A DNA stretch of 37,154 bases from Acidobacteriota bacterium. Its GTDB lineage: Bacteria; Acidobacteriota; UBA6911. Under the pieces are notes generated by a model. The model searched no databases. It was not told the origin of the DNA and worked only from the letters and a program-made list of their open reading frames with translations. Of the stretch, positions 6,999 through 17,800 are shown one piece after another. Location: contig JAISUT010000065.1 of assembly GCA_031271905.1 (NCBI GenBank), positions 1 to 37,154 of the forward strand, given 5' to 3'. The stretch's first letter is position 1. Each line of letters starts with the position of its first letter. Made by a program: the position numbers and the translations under genes.

Positions 6999-9428
6999 AT
7001 GGGAAATGATCTCGATATCTTTAGTGCAACAGGAACCCAGTTGCAAAAAGCATCTGCACCGTTACGGGTTATCGGCATTGATCTAGGCACAACAAATTCC
7101 ACTGTCGCCGAAATCGTATTGAATGACATTGAAAAAAATATGCCTCCTGCACCGAAATGTATTGAAGTGGAGCAGGAAACCTATTCGGGGTTATATACGC
7201 ACATCCTCACACCCTCTGCAGTTGCCCTGTATGATGCAAAAGAATGGATTGGAGAGGGGGCGAAGCGGCTTTTGGGACGAGTCCCCGAATTAGGCCTCAG
7301 ACTGACGCAGAACTTATTTCTCGAATGCAAAAATGATATTGGCACTCGCCGCACATATCCTAATGCGCCGGAAGGCTATCGTTCTCCTGTGGACATCAGT
7401 TCGAGGATATTGGAGTTTTTAAAAAATGCAGCCATGGCACACGAGTCGATGCCGGTCTCGCGAACCGTGGTCACAGTTCCTGCTTCATTCCAGACGGCAC
7501 AACGCAACGACACTGTCGTAGCGGCGAAAAAGGCGGGGATTGAAATATCGACAGGTGATTTACTTGACGAACCGGTCGCGGCATTCATTGATTATTTTTG
7601 TTCCTATTCCCAGCAATTCAAAGGCGTCTTCGCGTCGCCCAAAAAACTCTTAGTGTTTGATTTCGGAGGCGGCACGTGCGACATCGCTATTTTTCAGTTG
7701 GGTAAATCCAGACGAGGCAACTTCCTAGACATTAGCCCGCTCGCCGTCTCGCGGTATCATCGCCTCGGTGGTGGCGACATAGACCGTGCGATCCTCTACG
7801 ACATCCTGCTGCCCCAGATCATTGAACAAAACGGTCTGGATCCGGCCGATCTCACATTCGAAGATAAAAAGAATTTTATCGAACCTGCATTTATCACTTT
7901 GGCCGAAGCACTGAAAAAAGGATTGTCCAACGAGATCACTCGGCTCCATGGGTTGGGCAGGTATGCCGCGACGGATAAAAACTCGATAGTCAAAAAACAG
8001 CCTGGGGTATATTCCTGCCAATTGGCGACACGGCGCTTGGAATTGAATTCGCCGACGCTTTCTGCCGCGCAGTTTGAAAAAGTCCTAGGCCCCTTTCTAG
8101 ACGAAGACCTGCTCTATGCCAGAGAGAGTGAATATCGCCTGACCTGCTCGATTTTCGCACCGATCCGCGACGCTTTAGATCGAAGCAACCTGACGCCTGG
8201 AGATATCGGTCTTTGCCTTTTGGTCGGTGGAAGCAGCCTGATCCCATCGATAGTTTCAGCGGTTCAGAGTTTCCTTCCGAAATCGAAACAACTGATGTTC
8301 CCTGACCAGGATGCCATTCAGGTCGCGGTGGCGCGCGGGGCAGCCACGCATGCATTGTCGCTCGCACTCTACGGGAAGGGCATCGTTCAACCTGTCACCC
8401 CTGACCGCATATCGATCCGCACAACGGATAGTTCCTACGAACTTATCCCCAAAGGGACGCCGCTCCCATTCCCAGGGAACGGCCGATGGCATAGATCGCA
8501 AGATCTGAGTGTTCCAGAAACTTCCCTGACCATGCCTGTTCCGTTAAGAATCGAAATTCTAGCCGGCGAACGAGAGCAGGAGCGTAGGCTCATGACGAAT
8601 ATTTGGTCTATTGCGCCTCCAGTGAACCGAGGGAGTGCATTGTCGCTGGAATACCATATGGATGAAAACCAGCTTTTGGAATTCAGATTGACATTGGAAG
8701 GAGAGGACGATGCGGATCCATTTGAATTTAAAATCGAAAACCCCCTTTCCAATGTAGTCAACCCCAACGACACCCTTTTGAAGATACAAGAAGCAGAAGA
8801 AGAACTTCGTCGCGGAAAAATTCCACAAGCGCTCCAGAAGGACAAAATCATTGAAATAGCCCAGGACTATTTTAAGCTGGGACAGATCGACAAAGCGATC
8901 TTCTATCTTAGCCAGGCGCTCCGCATGGTCAATCGGCCTGATGCGCACATACTGAATCTTTTGGGCATATACCACGGAGAAAAACGCGACTATCAACGTC
9001 AGGAGAAATTCTATCGGGAAGCTCATCGGGTCGGTGGCATGGGACGCGCGCCTTTGTTTAATTTGGCGCTGTCGCAATATCGGCAATGCCAGTACAAAGC
9101 CGCGCAAGCGACCGTGGCAGAACTTAGGGCCTTCGACCACAGCGGGCCGACGCTAACGTTGGCGGCGCAAATAGAGGAATCCTTGGGGCATCACGACAAA
9201 GTGAAAAAAATTATAGGGCAAGCGCTGGCAGAATACCCACCTCTTCCCGCTATGGAACAATGGGAGCTCGGTTGGTATATGGCCGCCGCAAGATTGGCTG
9301 GAGACAATCAACGTCTTGCCGCCGCGCAGGCCGAACAACAGAAACGCAAAAAGGCAAAACCAAGACACGACCATGGCGAGGACGGCGTGCTTCCCGAAAT
9401 CGCCGGCGCAGTTGTTCGCAGATCATGA
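6999..9428 (+). CDS. Hsp70/DnaK-like ATPase with C-terminal TPR repeats
   Basis: From the ATG at 6999 the protein is 809 aa. The Hsp70 ATPase signatures are complete: phosphate-1 GIDLGTTNSTVAEI (about 26-39), phosphate-2 LLVFDFGGGTCDIAIF (about 217-232) and adenosine motif LLVGGSSLIPSI (about 407-418). Residues about 463-568 resemble a reduced substrate-binding beta domain (LPFPGNG, ILAGERE, a beta-rich stretch). Where DnaK has its helical lid, this protein has TPR-like helix pairs (about 615-775), then a basic Lys/Arg tail. It is therefore a specialised Hsp70, not housekeeping DnaK, and no DnaJ/GrpE gene is near. The frame is open further upstream; 6999 is chosen for position after GGAG (6982-6985) and the inverted repeat, and is uncertain. 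The helicase gene follows after 27 bp. Base composition is more AT-rich than flanking core genes, suggesting transfer. Confidence 0.88.
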   Translation: MGNDLDIFSATGTQLQKASAPLRVIGIDLGTTNSTVAEIVLNDIEKNMPPAPKCIEVEQETYSGLYTHILTPSAVALYDAKEWIGEGAKRLLGRVPELGLRLTQNLFLECKNDIGTRRTYPNAPEGYRSPVDISSRILEFLKNAAMAHESMPVSRTVVTVPASFQTAQRNDTVVAAKKAGIEISTGDLLDEPVAAFIDYFCSYSQQFKGVFASPKKLLVFDFGGGTCDIAIFQLGKSRRGNFLDISPLAVSRYHRLGGGDIDRAILYDILLPQIIEQNGLDPADLTFEDKKNFIEPAFITLAEALKKGLSNEITRLHGLGRYAATDKNSIVKKQPGVYSCQLATRRLELNSPTLSAAQFEKVLGPFLDEDLLYARESEYRLTCSIFAPIRDALDRSNLTPGDIGLCLLVGGSSLIPSIVSAVQSFLPKSKQLMFPDQDAIQVAVARGAATHALSLALYGKGIVQPVTPDRISIRTTDSSYELIPKGTPLPFPGNGRWHRSQDLSVPETSLTMPVPLRIEILAGEREQERRLMTNIWSIAPPVNRGSALSLEYHMDENQLLEFRLTLEGEDDADPFEFKIENPLSNVVNPNDTLLKIQEAEEELRRGKIPQALQKDKIIEIAQDYFKLGQIDKAIFYLSQALRMVNRPDAHILNLLGIYHGEKRDYQRQEKFYREAHRVGGMGRAPLFNLALSQYRQCQYKAAQATVAELRAFDHSGPTLTLAAQIEESLGHHDKVKKIIGQALAEYPPLPAMEQWELGWYMAAARLAGDNQRLAAAQAEQQKRKKAKPRHDHGEDGVLPEIAGAVVRRS

Positions 9429-9455
9429 TTATTCGATGGAAGCGATAGGTTAGAT

Positions 9456-10700
9456 ATGAGCTGGCTGATTCCGTATTCCGATCTCACTCCAGACCAACAA
9501 CGTGCCGTACAATTAAGACCTGACGAAAACCGCGCCATCATCGGAGGGCCGGGTTCCGGGAAAACGCAGATACTGCTGCATCGTGCGCGCCACCTGTGCG
9601 ATTTGTTGAAAACTCCATCCCCGCGATTCCGCATCTTCGTCTATACCAATGCATTAAAGGATTACATCAAAACCGCACTGAAAGAATTGGATTTGCCGGA
9701 AGACAACGTAATCACTTTTGACCATTGGTGTCGTCTTTATTATCAAAAAAACATCAATTCCAAGCTCCCTTGGGACGCTCACGCCAAAAAGCCTGATTTC
9801 GCCGCCATACGTCAGGCGGTGACGAAGCATGCGGGAAGTGGCCAGAAGGCATTCGATTTTGTGCTTGTGGACGAAGGGCAGGATTTGCCCGAGTATGTCT
9901 TTTCCCTTCTCACGAAAATCAGTCGGCATATCACTGTCTGCCTGGACAACAAACAGCAGATTTATGACACTGGGGCTACAGAAGCTTGCATATTTCGCGT
10001 ATTGGGTATTCGGCGGCAAAATGTCAATTTGATTGACGCATTTCGCGTTTGTCCATACCTTGTCGAAGTGGCATCCCAATTCATCGCCAATCCTAGTGAG
10101 CGAACTGCTTTCCGCAAACAGACTCGACAACCGCAAATCGAAAGAGAAACACCACTCATATACCTTGCCCATGATTTTGATGATGAAAAAGCAATGTTGC
10201 AGCAAATAGTGCGCGAGCGATTGCTGAAGAATGAGCGTATCGCCATTCTCTTTCCGGAGAAAAGACAAGTCTTCGGTTTCGCCAAAGGCTTGCATGAAGT
10301 TGGCATTGAAGTCGAGATCCCGCCGCAACAAACCGGAACGCCTCCTTTCGCGACATATGATTTCACATCGCATCGGCCAAAGTTGATGACTTTGCACAGC
10401 GCAAAGGGGCTGACTTTCGACACAATATTCCTACCCCGGCTCATTGCCAATGCGTTTCCGCGTCGCCGTCCGGATGAGGTCGAGCATTTGCTGTTTGTCG
10501 CTATAACCCGTGCGACAAGATGGTGCTACTTCAGTGCCACTGGCGATAATCCATTGGCGGAGTTGCAGGAAAAGTTGCTGCCGCTCGAATCATCGCGCCA
10601 GATCGCCGTGCGTCGCTATGGAGCTCCGGAAAAAACGAGAATTGTTGCGCCACCGCCGGTTGCCCCAGAACCAAATACGAACATACCGACATGGTTGTGA
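9456..10700 (+). CDS. Short UvrD-like superfamily 1 helicase
   Basis: The 414-aa protein has the key SF1A motifs: Q-motif-like LTPDQQRAV (10-18), Walker A GGPGSGKT (30-37), motif Ia FVYTNALKDYI, Walker B VDEGQDLP (138-145), motif III-like CLDNKQQIYD (162-171), motif IV/V region KLMTLHSAKGLTFDTIFLPR (309-328) and motif VI LLFVAITRATRWCYF (345-359). It is much shorter than UvrD/Rep/PcrA (about 670-720 aa), lacking most of the 1B and 2B subdomains, and so resembles the small stand-alone UvrD-like helicases of mobile and defence loci. It starts 27 bp after the Hsp70-like gene with AGG about 8 nt upstream, so the two form an operon. The protein ends in a Pro-rich tail. It shares the AT-richer composition of its partner. 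Confidence 0.88.
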   Translation: MSWLIPYSDLTPDQQRAVQLRPDENRAIIGGPGSGKTQILLHRARHLCDLLKTPSPRFRIFVYTNALKDYIKTALKELDLPEDNVITFDHWCRLYYQKNINSKLPWDAHAKKPDFAAIRQAVTKHAGSGQKAFDFVLVDEGQDLPEYVFSLLTKISRHITVCLDNKQQIYDTGATEACIFRVLGIRRQNVNLIDAFRVCPYLVEVASQFIANPSERTAFRKQTRQPQIERETPLIYLAHDFDDEKAMLQQIVRERLLKNERIAILFPEKRQVFGFAKGLHEVGIEVEIPPQQTGTPPFATYDFTSHRPKLMTLHSAKGLTFDTIFLPRLIANAFPRRRPDEVEHLLFVAITRATRWCYFSATGDNPLAELQEKLLPLESSRQIAVRRYGAPEKTRIVAPPPVAPEPNTNIPTWL

Positions 10701-11144
10701 TGCAATCCATTCAATAGAGTCTGTCAATAAAATATAGCGACGCAATAATAATTATAGAAAATTGCATAATACAATTAACATACTATAAATCATATTTAAC
10801 AAGTTAATGCAGGCAGAGCCACGTCAAGGATCAATTTGCGAACGACTTCCACGAAACAAGCGGGGCGTTCTTCAGTGGTTAAAAAAACAGATTTGAAGGG
10901 ACTGGGGGAAGTTTTCACATTTTCCCGACAAAATCCTGACTTTAAAGACAGACTCTAATTGATTCATTTGCGACCCCACCCTGGCGCTGGCGTTGCGCGA
11001 CTGTCAACGATATTTTGCACTTCGGGACTTCGGGCTTTCGGGGGGCTGGCTTTGGGGAGGGGCCGGATGCGTCGCATCAGCCCCTGCACAGGGCGGCCGG
11101 GTTCTGTTAGAATCCTATCCTTTTGGGCGGGGCGAAACACGGGC
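10701..11144. other. AT-rich junction then topo IV leader; no gene seen
   Basis: Bases 10720-10810 are extremely AT-rich. GC rises sharply after about 10960, marking the boundary between the Hsp70-helicase segment and core chromosome. A hairpin GGGGC-cg-GATGC-gtc-GCATC-a-GCCCC (11059-11084) sits about 60 bp before the parE start. Confidence 0.5.
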
Positions 11145-13018
11145 ATGGCTACGGCAGGGACGACGACAGGCGGGGCGACGGGCGGGGGGCGCGCCCTTGG
11201 TCACAACTACGACGAGGACAAGATCAAGTCGCTCTCCTCGCTGGAGCACATCCGCAAGCGCTCCGGCATGTACATCGGGCGCGTCGGCGACGGCTCGGAC
11301 TACGACGACGGCATCTACGTCCTCCTGAAGGAAGTCGTCGATAACGCCATCGACGAGTTCATCATGGGCTTCGGCGACCGCGTCTTCGTGCGCCTGGAGG
11401 GGCCGCACGTCACCGTGCGCGACTATGGGCGCGGCATCCCGCTCGGCAAGGTCGTCGAGTGCGTCTCGCGCATCAACACCGGCGCCAAGTACAGCGACGA
11501 GGTGTTCCAGTTCAGCGTCGGCCTGAACGGCATCGGCACCAAGGCCGTCAACGCCCTCTCCTCGCATTTCGAGGTGCGCAGCCACCGCGGCGGGGAGTTC
11601 GTCAGCGCCACCTTCCGGCGCGGGAGGCTGGTCGAGGAGCGCAAGGGGCTGGCGACCGAGCCGGACGGTACCTTCGTCTGCTTCGAGCCCGACCCGGAGA
11701 TCTTCGCCCCCGGCGATACAGGCGGCGGCGGCGCGGTCACTTTCGTCGAAGAACACGTCGAGCGGCGGCTGAAGCTCTACTCCTTCCTGAACGCCGGGCT
11801 GAAGATCGACTACAACGGGCGGCTCTTCCTGTCGCGCAACGGGCTGACGGACCTGCTGAAGGAGGAGGCGTCGGACGAGATGGTCTACCCGCCGCTGCAT
11901 TTCCAGTCCAAGACCCTGGAGTTCGCATTCAGCCACACGCAGCGCTTCGCCGAGACGTTCTTCTCGTTCGTCAACGGGCAGTACACCTCCGACGGCGGCA
12001 CGCACCTGAGCGCGTTCCGCGAGGGGCTGGTCAAGGGCTTTAACGAGTTCGCCAAGGGGAAGTTCGACGGCGACGACATCCGCGAGGGGATGGCCGGGGC
12101 GGTCTCCGTGCGGCTGAAGGAGCCGGTCTTCGAGTCGCAGACCAAGAACAAGCTGGGCAACACCGAGCTGCGGAGCGAGCTGGTGGGCAGGGTGAAGGAG
12201 CTGGTCGCCGACCTCCTGCACCGCAACCCCAAGGCGGCGGAGACGGCGCTGGCGAAGATCCAGGAGACGGTCAAGCTGCGCAAGGAGCTGCAGTCGGTCA
12301 AGAAGATGGCGCGCGAGCGGGCGCGTGCCACCTCCATCCGCGTGCCGCAGCTCAAGGACTGCAAGGTCCACTTCAACAAGCGCAACGGCACGGGCTCGGA
12401 GTCGATGGTCTTCATCACCGAGGGGCTGTCCGCCGCAGGCTCCATCGTCAGTTGCCGCGACGTGGCGACGCAGGCGGTCTTCACCATGCGCGGCAAGCCC
12501 CTGAACGTCTGCGACCTCGGGCGCGAGGTCATGTACAAGAACGAGGAGCTGTACAACCTGATGCGGAGCCTCGACATCGAGGACTCGACCGAGCGCCTGC
12601 GCTACGGCAAGGTGATCTTGGCGACCGACGCCGACGTGGACGGCCTGCACATACGGAATCTGCTCCTGACCTTCTTCCTCCGCTTCTTCGAGCCGATCGT
12701 GGACGGTGGCTTCGTGCACATCCTCGAGACGCCGCTCTTCCGGGTGCGCAACGCGAAAAAGACGACCTACTGCTACTCCGAGGCGGAGCGCGACGAGGCT
12801 GTGAGGGAGACGCGCGGCGCGGAGATCACGCGCTTCAAGGGCTTGGGCGAGATATCCCCCTCGGAGTTCAAGCATTTCATCGGGGCCCGGATGCGCCTTG
12901 CGCCGGTGCGCCTGGGCGAGGCGCGCGCCGTGCCGTCGATCCTGGGTTTTTACATGGGGCGCAACACCCCGGAGCGGAAACAGTACATCATGGACCATCT
13001 CGTGGTGGACGCGGAATC

Positions 13019-13022
<4 letters not shown>
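11145..13022 (+). CDS. parE: DNA topoisomerase IV subunit B
   Basis: The ATG at 11145 gives 625 aa; the frame is open upstream, but homology begins at HNYDEDKIKSLSSLEHIRKR. GHKL ATPase motifs are visible: EVVDNAIDE (Asn67), VRDYGRGIP and the GLNGIGTKAVNALS lid. The TOPRIM domain has VFITEGLSAAGS (canonical form EGDSAGGS) and the metal-binding DADVDGLHIRN. The C-terminus MGRNTPERKQYI is the Bacteroidetes/Chlamydiae-type ending. The N-terminus carries a short Gly/Thr-rich tail. With the next gene it forms the A2B2 enzyme that decatenates sister chromosomes. The stop overlaps the parC start (ATGA), so the subunits are translationally coupled. GyrB is an alternative name, but the short length and pairing favour ParE. 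Confidence 0.9.
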
Positions 13023-15106
<2,084 letters not shown>

Positions 15107-15304
15107 CGGCGTTGGCGGGGAAGGTGCCGGCGACGCCGGAAAGGAGGTGGGGCAAGGGGGGCGGTTCACGGGGGCGATGTGAGACGGGCCGGTTTTTTGC
15201 GATTTTTTGAGATGGCCTGAAATATTTCGCCTGCTCGCGAAACTATACGGTTGCGACAAATTTCACGTTTTCGATTTCTTGGATTTTCAGGGAGAGGACG
15301 TCCT

Positions 15305-15910
15305 ATGTTGACAACCGTTGTGAACCGGGCGGGCGCCGCCGCCCGCAGGCCTTGCGGCCAGCCGTTTTCCAATCCGCAGGATTCCTGCGCCTCGCATCGC
15401 CATCCACCCGCCAGGCGCGCGCCGCACACGCTCCATCCGCCGCGTCATTCGCCGGTCGCGCCGCAACAGGACGCCGCCGCCGCGAGAACCGTCGCCCGCA
15501 TAGAGCGGCGGTTGGAGCGTGGCGGCGTCGGACGTGTGTTCCGCGCCCCCTGCGACATCCTGTTCGACAAGGGTGTCGTCGTGCGCCCGGACGTGTTCTT
15601 CGTCCACGGCCGCCGCCGGGGCGCCGTCGGGAGTTGGCGGGGGAGGGAACGCCTCTATGGGGTGCCCGACCTGGTGATCGACCTCCGCCCCGGTGCCGCG
15701 CCGCTTGCCGACGGCGACCTCCGGCGAAGGGTGTACGCGCGGTTCGGCGTGCCGGAGCTGTGGTGGGTGGATCCCGGCAGGCGGTCGGTGGAGACATTCC
15801 TCTGGAGCGAGTGGGGCTACGTCGCGACCGGCGTCCGCCATGAGACGGAGCGGGTGGGGTTGGCGCGCTGCCCGGAGTTGCGCCTCTCGCTCGACGGCGT
15901 CTTCCGCTGA
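15305..15910 (+). CDS. Divergent Uma2 (DUF820)-family nuclease-like protein
   Basis: The 201-aa frame starts after GGGAGAGGA. Residues about 75-190 match the Uma2 restriction-endonuclease-like fold: APCDILFDKGVVVRPDVFFV, GVPDLVIDLRPG, then RVYARFGVPELWWVDP. In most members PDLVIE carries the catalytic Glu and a Lys follows; here it is PDLVID and the segment is DLRRRVYARFGV, so the usual active site is changed. The first ~60 residues are Arg/His/Pro-rich low complexity in place of the usual VELI-GE start, which hints at decay or a wrong start. Uma2 proteins are abundant and scattered in many bacteria; their role is unsettled. Confidence 0.65.
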   Translation: MLTTVVNRAGAAARRPCGQPFSNPQDSCASHRHPPARRAPHTLHPPRHSPVAPQQDAAAARTVARIERRLERGGVGRVFRAPCDILFDKGVVVRPDVFFVHGRRRGAVGSWRGRERLYGVPDLVIDLRPGAAPLADGDLRRRVYARFGVPELWWVDPGRRSVETFLWSEWGYVATGVRHETERVGLARCPELRLSLDGVFR

Positions 15911-16033
15911 CCGCGCCACGCCCTGCCTGGAGCGGCGTCGGGGCGGAGGCCGTGTCGCGCGCCCTTGAAGATGGAGATGGACGGCGGGATGGGCGGATGG
16001 GTTGCCGTCCGGCGCGTGATCGTTCGTATATGG

Positions 16034-16096
16034 GGGAACCTCTAAAAAGCTCGCAGACAAGGCGCAACGCAGCGCCCGGGGTTTTCAGAGGTTCCC
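16034..16096. repeat. Repeat family 1, copy 1 (63 bp hairpin)
   Basis: Ends GGGAACCTCTAAAAA and GTTTTCAGAGGTTCCC are near-perfect terminal inverted repeats. The interior is CTCGCAGACAAGGCGCAACG followed by CAGC. It lies upstream of the tRNA-Val promoter. Confidence 0.9.
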
Positions 16097-16123
16097 ATGG
16101 GCGCGTATCGGGAAAACTAAGGT

Positions 16124-16151
16124 TTGAACTGCTGCGCAAGGGTGCGATAAT
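16124..16151 (+). promoter_or_regulatory. Sigma-70-type promoter of tRNA-Val
   Basis: TTGAAC (16124-16129), a 16-bp spacer and GATAAT (16146-16151) precede the mature tRNA by 10 bp, which places the transcription start a few bases before the tRNA. Confidence 0.7.
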
Positions 16152-16161
16152 GCTACGCACC

Positions 16162-16236
16162 GGGCGGTTAGCTCAGCGGCAGAGCATCGGTCTTACACAC
16201 CGAGGGCCACAGGTTCGAACCCTGTACCGCCCACCA
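16162..16236 (+). tRNA. tRNA-Val (anticodon UAC)
   Basis: The 75-nt cloverleaf folds with acceptor GGGCGGT/ACCGCCC, D-arm AGCTCAGCGGCAGAGCA, anticodon stem CGGT/ACCG around loop CTTACAC (anticodon TAC), TPsiC arm AGGTTCGAACCCT, and an encoded ACCA end. The anticodon reads GUN valine codons, chiefly GUA. Confidence 0.95.
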
Positions 16237-16322
16237 ACACGCCGTCCAAAGCAATCCAAGGACACCGGCCGGACGCGCTGCCCGGGCGCATGCCGGTGGA
16301 AAGATCCTGGTCTTTCCCGAGC

Positions 16323-17456
16323 CTACCTGTTTTCCACAGGGAAATATATCTTGAATTCCGAACCTTTGCCGGGCTTGCTCTGGACTTCGACGAAACCGCC
16401 GCTCTGCTTCACTATGCCGTAGACGCTGCTCAAGCCCAGGCCGGTCCCCCTCCCTTTCCCCTTGGTCGTGAAAAAGGGCTCGAACAACCGGTTCTGCGTG
16501 TCGGCGTCCATGCCGACGCCGTCGTCTTTGACAGACAGGCAGACGAAGCTCCCCGCCTTGGCCCAAGGGTGTTTTCTCGCCTGCGCTTCGTCCACCTCGC
16601 AGTTGGACGTGGCGACGGTCAGCGTCCCCCCTTCCGGCATGGCGTCTTTGGCGTTGGTGGCGAGATCCATGAGCATCTGGCTCAACTCCCCCGGGGCGGA
16701 GGATATGACCCCGAGCGCGGGCTCCAGCTCCTTGACGAGCCGCACGTCGTCTCCGACCAGTTGCGCCAGCACCTGCGCGTTGTCGGCGACGATGTCGTTC
16801 AGATTCAGCAGCTCTTTCTGCGAGCCCTGCTTCGGCTTCTGCCCCACGATCTGCAGTTGCGCCGTCAACGTCACCGCCGACTGCCCCGCCTCGCGTATCT
16901 TCTCCAGATCCTCCCGGATGGGGCTGTCGTCCTCCAAGTCCTCCATGATCATGTCGCAGTAGCCGTTGATCACGTTCAGCAGGTTGTTGAAGTCGTGCGC
17001 GATCTTGCCCGCCAAGATGCCCAGCGATTCCATCTTCTGCGTCTTCAGCAACTGGTCGCGCATCTGCCGGTATTCCGTGATGTCCCGCGCCAGCACGATC
17101 ATGAGCTTGTCGCCCTTGGCATCCGTGATCACGGTCTTTTTCACGAGGTTGACGTGGGTGCGGCCGTCGGCGTCGTTGCACTCCTCCTCGTCGAGGCCCT
17201 CCTTCCCGCTTTGGAATATCCGCTCCTCCTGCTCCCGGAGCGCCCGCGTGCGCTCATCCGGGAAAAGCTCCTCGACGGTCTTGCCCAGGATGTCTTCCTT
17301 GCGCGAAAGCCCGGTGGAGCGGACGAAGGCGGCGTTGGCGTACACGACCCGGTGCTCGCGGTCTTTGACTGAGACGCAGTCCCCGAGGTTGTCGATGATC
17401 AGGTTCAACCCCTCCAGGGTTTCGCACAAGTTGGTTTCGTCGCCGAGGTTCGTCAT
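16323..17456 (-). CDS. Soluble PAS-domain sensor histidine kinase
   Basis: From the ATG at 17456 (GGAAGGAG upstream) the protein has 377 aa. An N-terminal PAS domain (about 15-128, with VSVKDREHRVVYANAAF, SRKEDILGKT, and ARDITEYRQMRDQL) is followed by the H-box GKIAHDFNNLLNVINGY (phospho-acceptor His154), N-box DLATNAKDAM, G1 DDGVGM, F-box FEPFFTTKGKG and G2 GRGTGLGLSSVYGIV. This is the HisKA-type kinase with the AHDFNNLL signature. No membrane segment is seen, so the signal is probably cytoplasmic. No response regulator lies in the window, so it is an orphan here. It is convergent with tRNA-Val. Confidence 0.9.
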   Translation of the reverse strand: MTNLGDETNLCETLEGLNLIIDNLGDCVSVKDREHRVVYANAAFVRSTGLSRKEDILGKTVEELFPDERTRALREQEERIFQSGKEGLDEEECNDADGRTHVNLVKKTVITDAKGDKLMIVLARDITEYRQMRDQLLKTQKMESLGILAGKIAHDFNNLLNVINGYCDMIMEDLEDDSPIREDLEKIREAGQSAVTLTAQLQIVGQKPKQGSQKELLNLNDIVADNAQVLAQLVGDDVRLVKELEPALGVISSAPGELSQMLMDLATNAKDAMPEGGTLTVATSNCEVDEAQARKHPWAKAGSFVCLSVKDDGVGMDADTQNRLFEPFFTTKGKGRGTGLGLSSVYGIVKQSGGFVEVQSKPGKGSEFKIYFPVENR

Positions 17457-17800
17457 CGCAGGAACAACTCCTTCCCAGGTCGGGGCCAGGTCAAGCCAGT
17501 CCAAAGGCGGCCCAGGCCGGTGCAAAGCCCCCCCGCCCCGCCAATCCGTCTTGCACATCTCTTGCACGTCAGGGGGGCGGACTGCGGCGCCCCGACGCCT
17601 GCCTTATCGTCTCTTCCCATCCCCTTGTGCATAAATAAAACCCCCTCCGCGCCGCCCCGCGATTTCCGAACCACGGCTCGACGCGGGATGGGCGGGGATG
17701 GAAACCGGGGTGACGGACCGTCATGCGCGCCTCCGCGCCATCCGCGCCCGTCGTTTCCCGAAGCCTTTCCCGATCCTTCGCGATGCCGCCTCCGGCGCCG
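17457..17800. other. 344-bp intergenic stretch; no gene seen
   Basis: It holds the kinase upstream region and the 3' flank of metG. Around 17680-17760 there is low-complexity GGGATGGGCGGGGATGG and TGACGGACCGTCA, of a kind also seen near 15960 and 29300. No gene or clear terminator is apparent. Confidence 0.5.

Noticed and set aside
53-10873. 16-bp exact inverted repeat GAAGAACGCCCCGCTT (53-68 and 10858-10873) as island ends
   Set aside because: A 16-bp match in 37 kb of skewed composition can occur by chance, and the enclosed genes include GC-rich, core-like ones, so a single island is not supported.
16168-17181. 337-aa minus-strand frame across the tRNA and kinase
   Set aside because: It reads through tRNA-Val and is out of frame with the kinase motifs.
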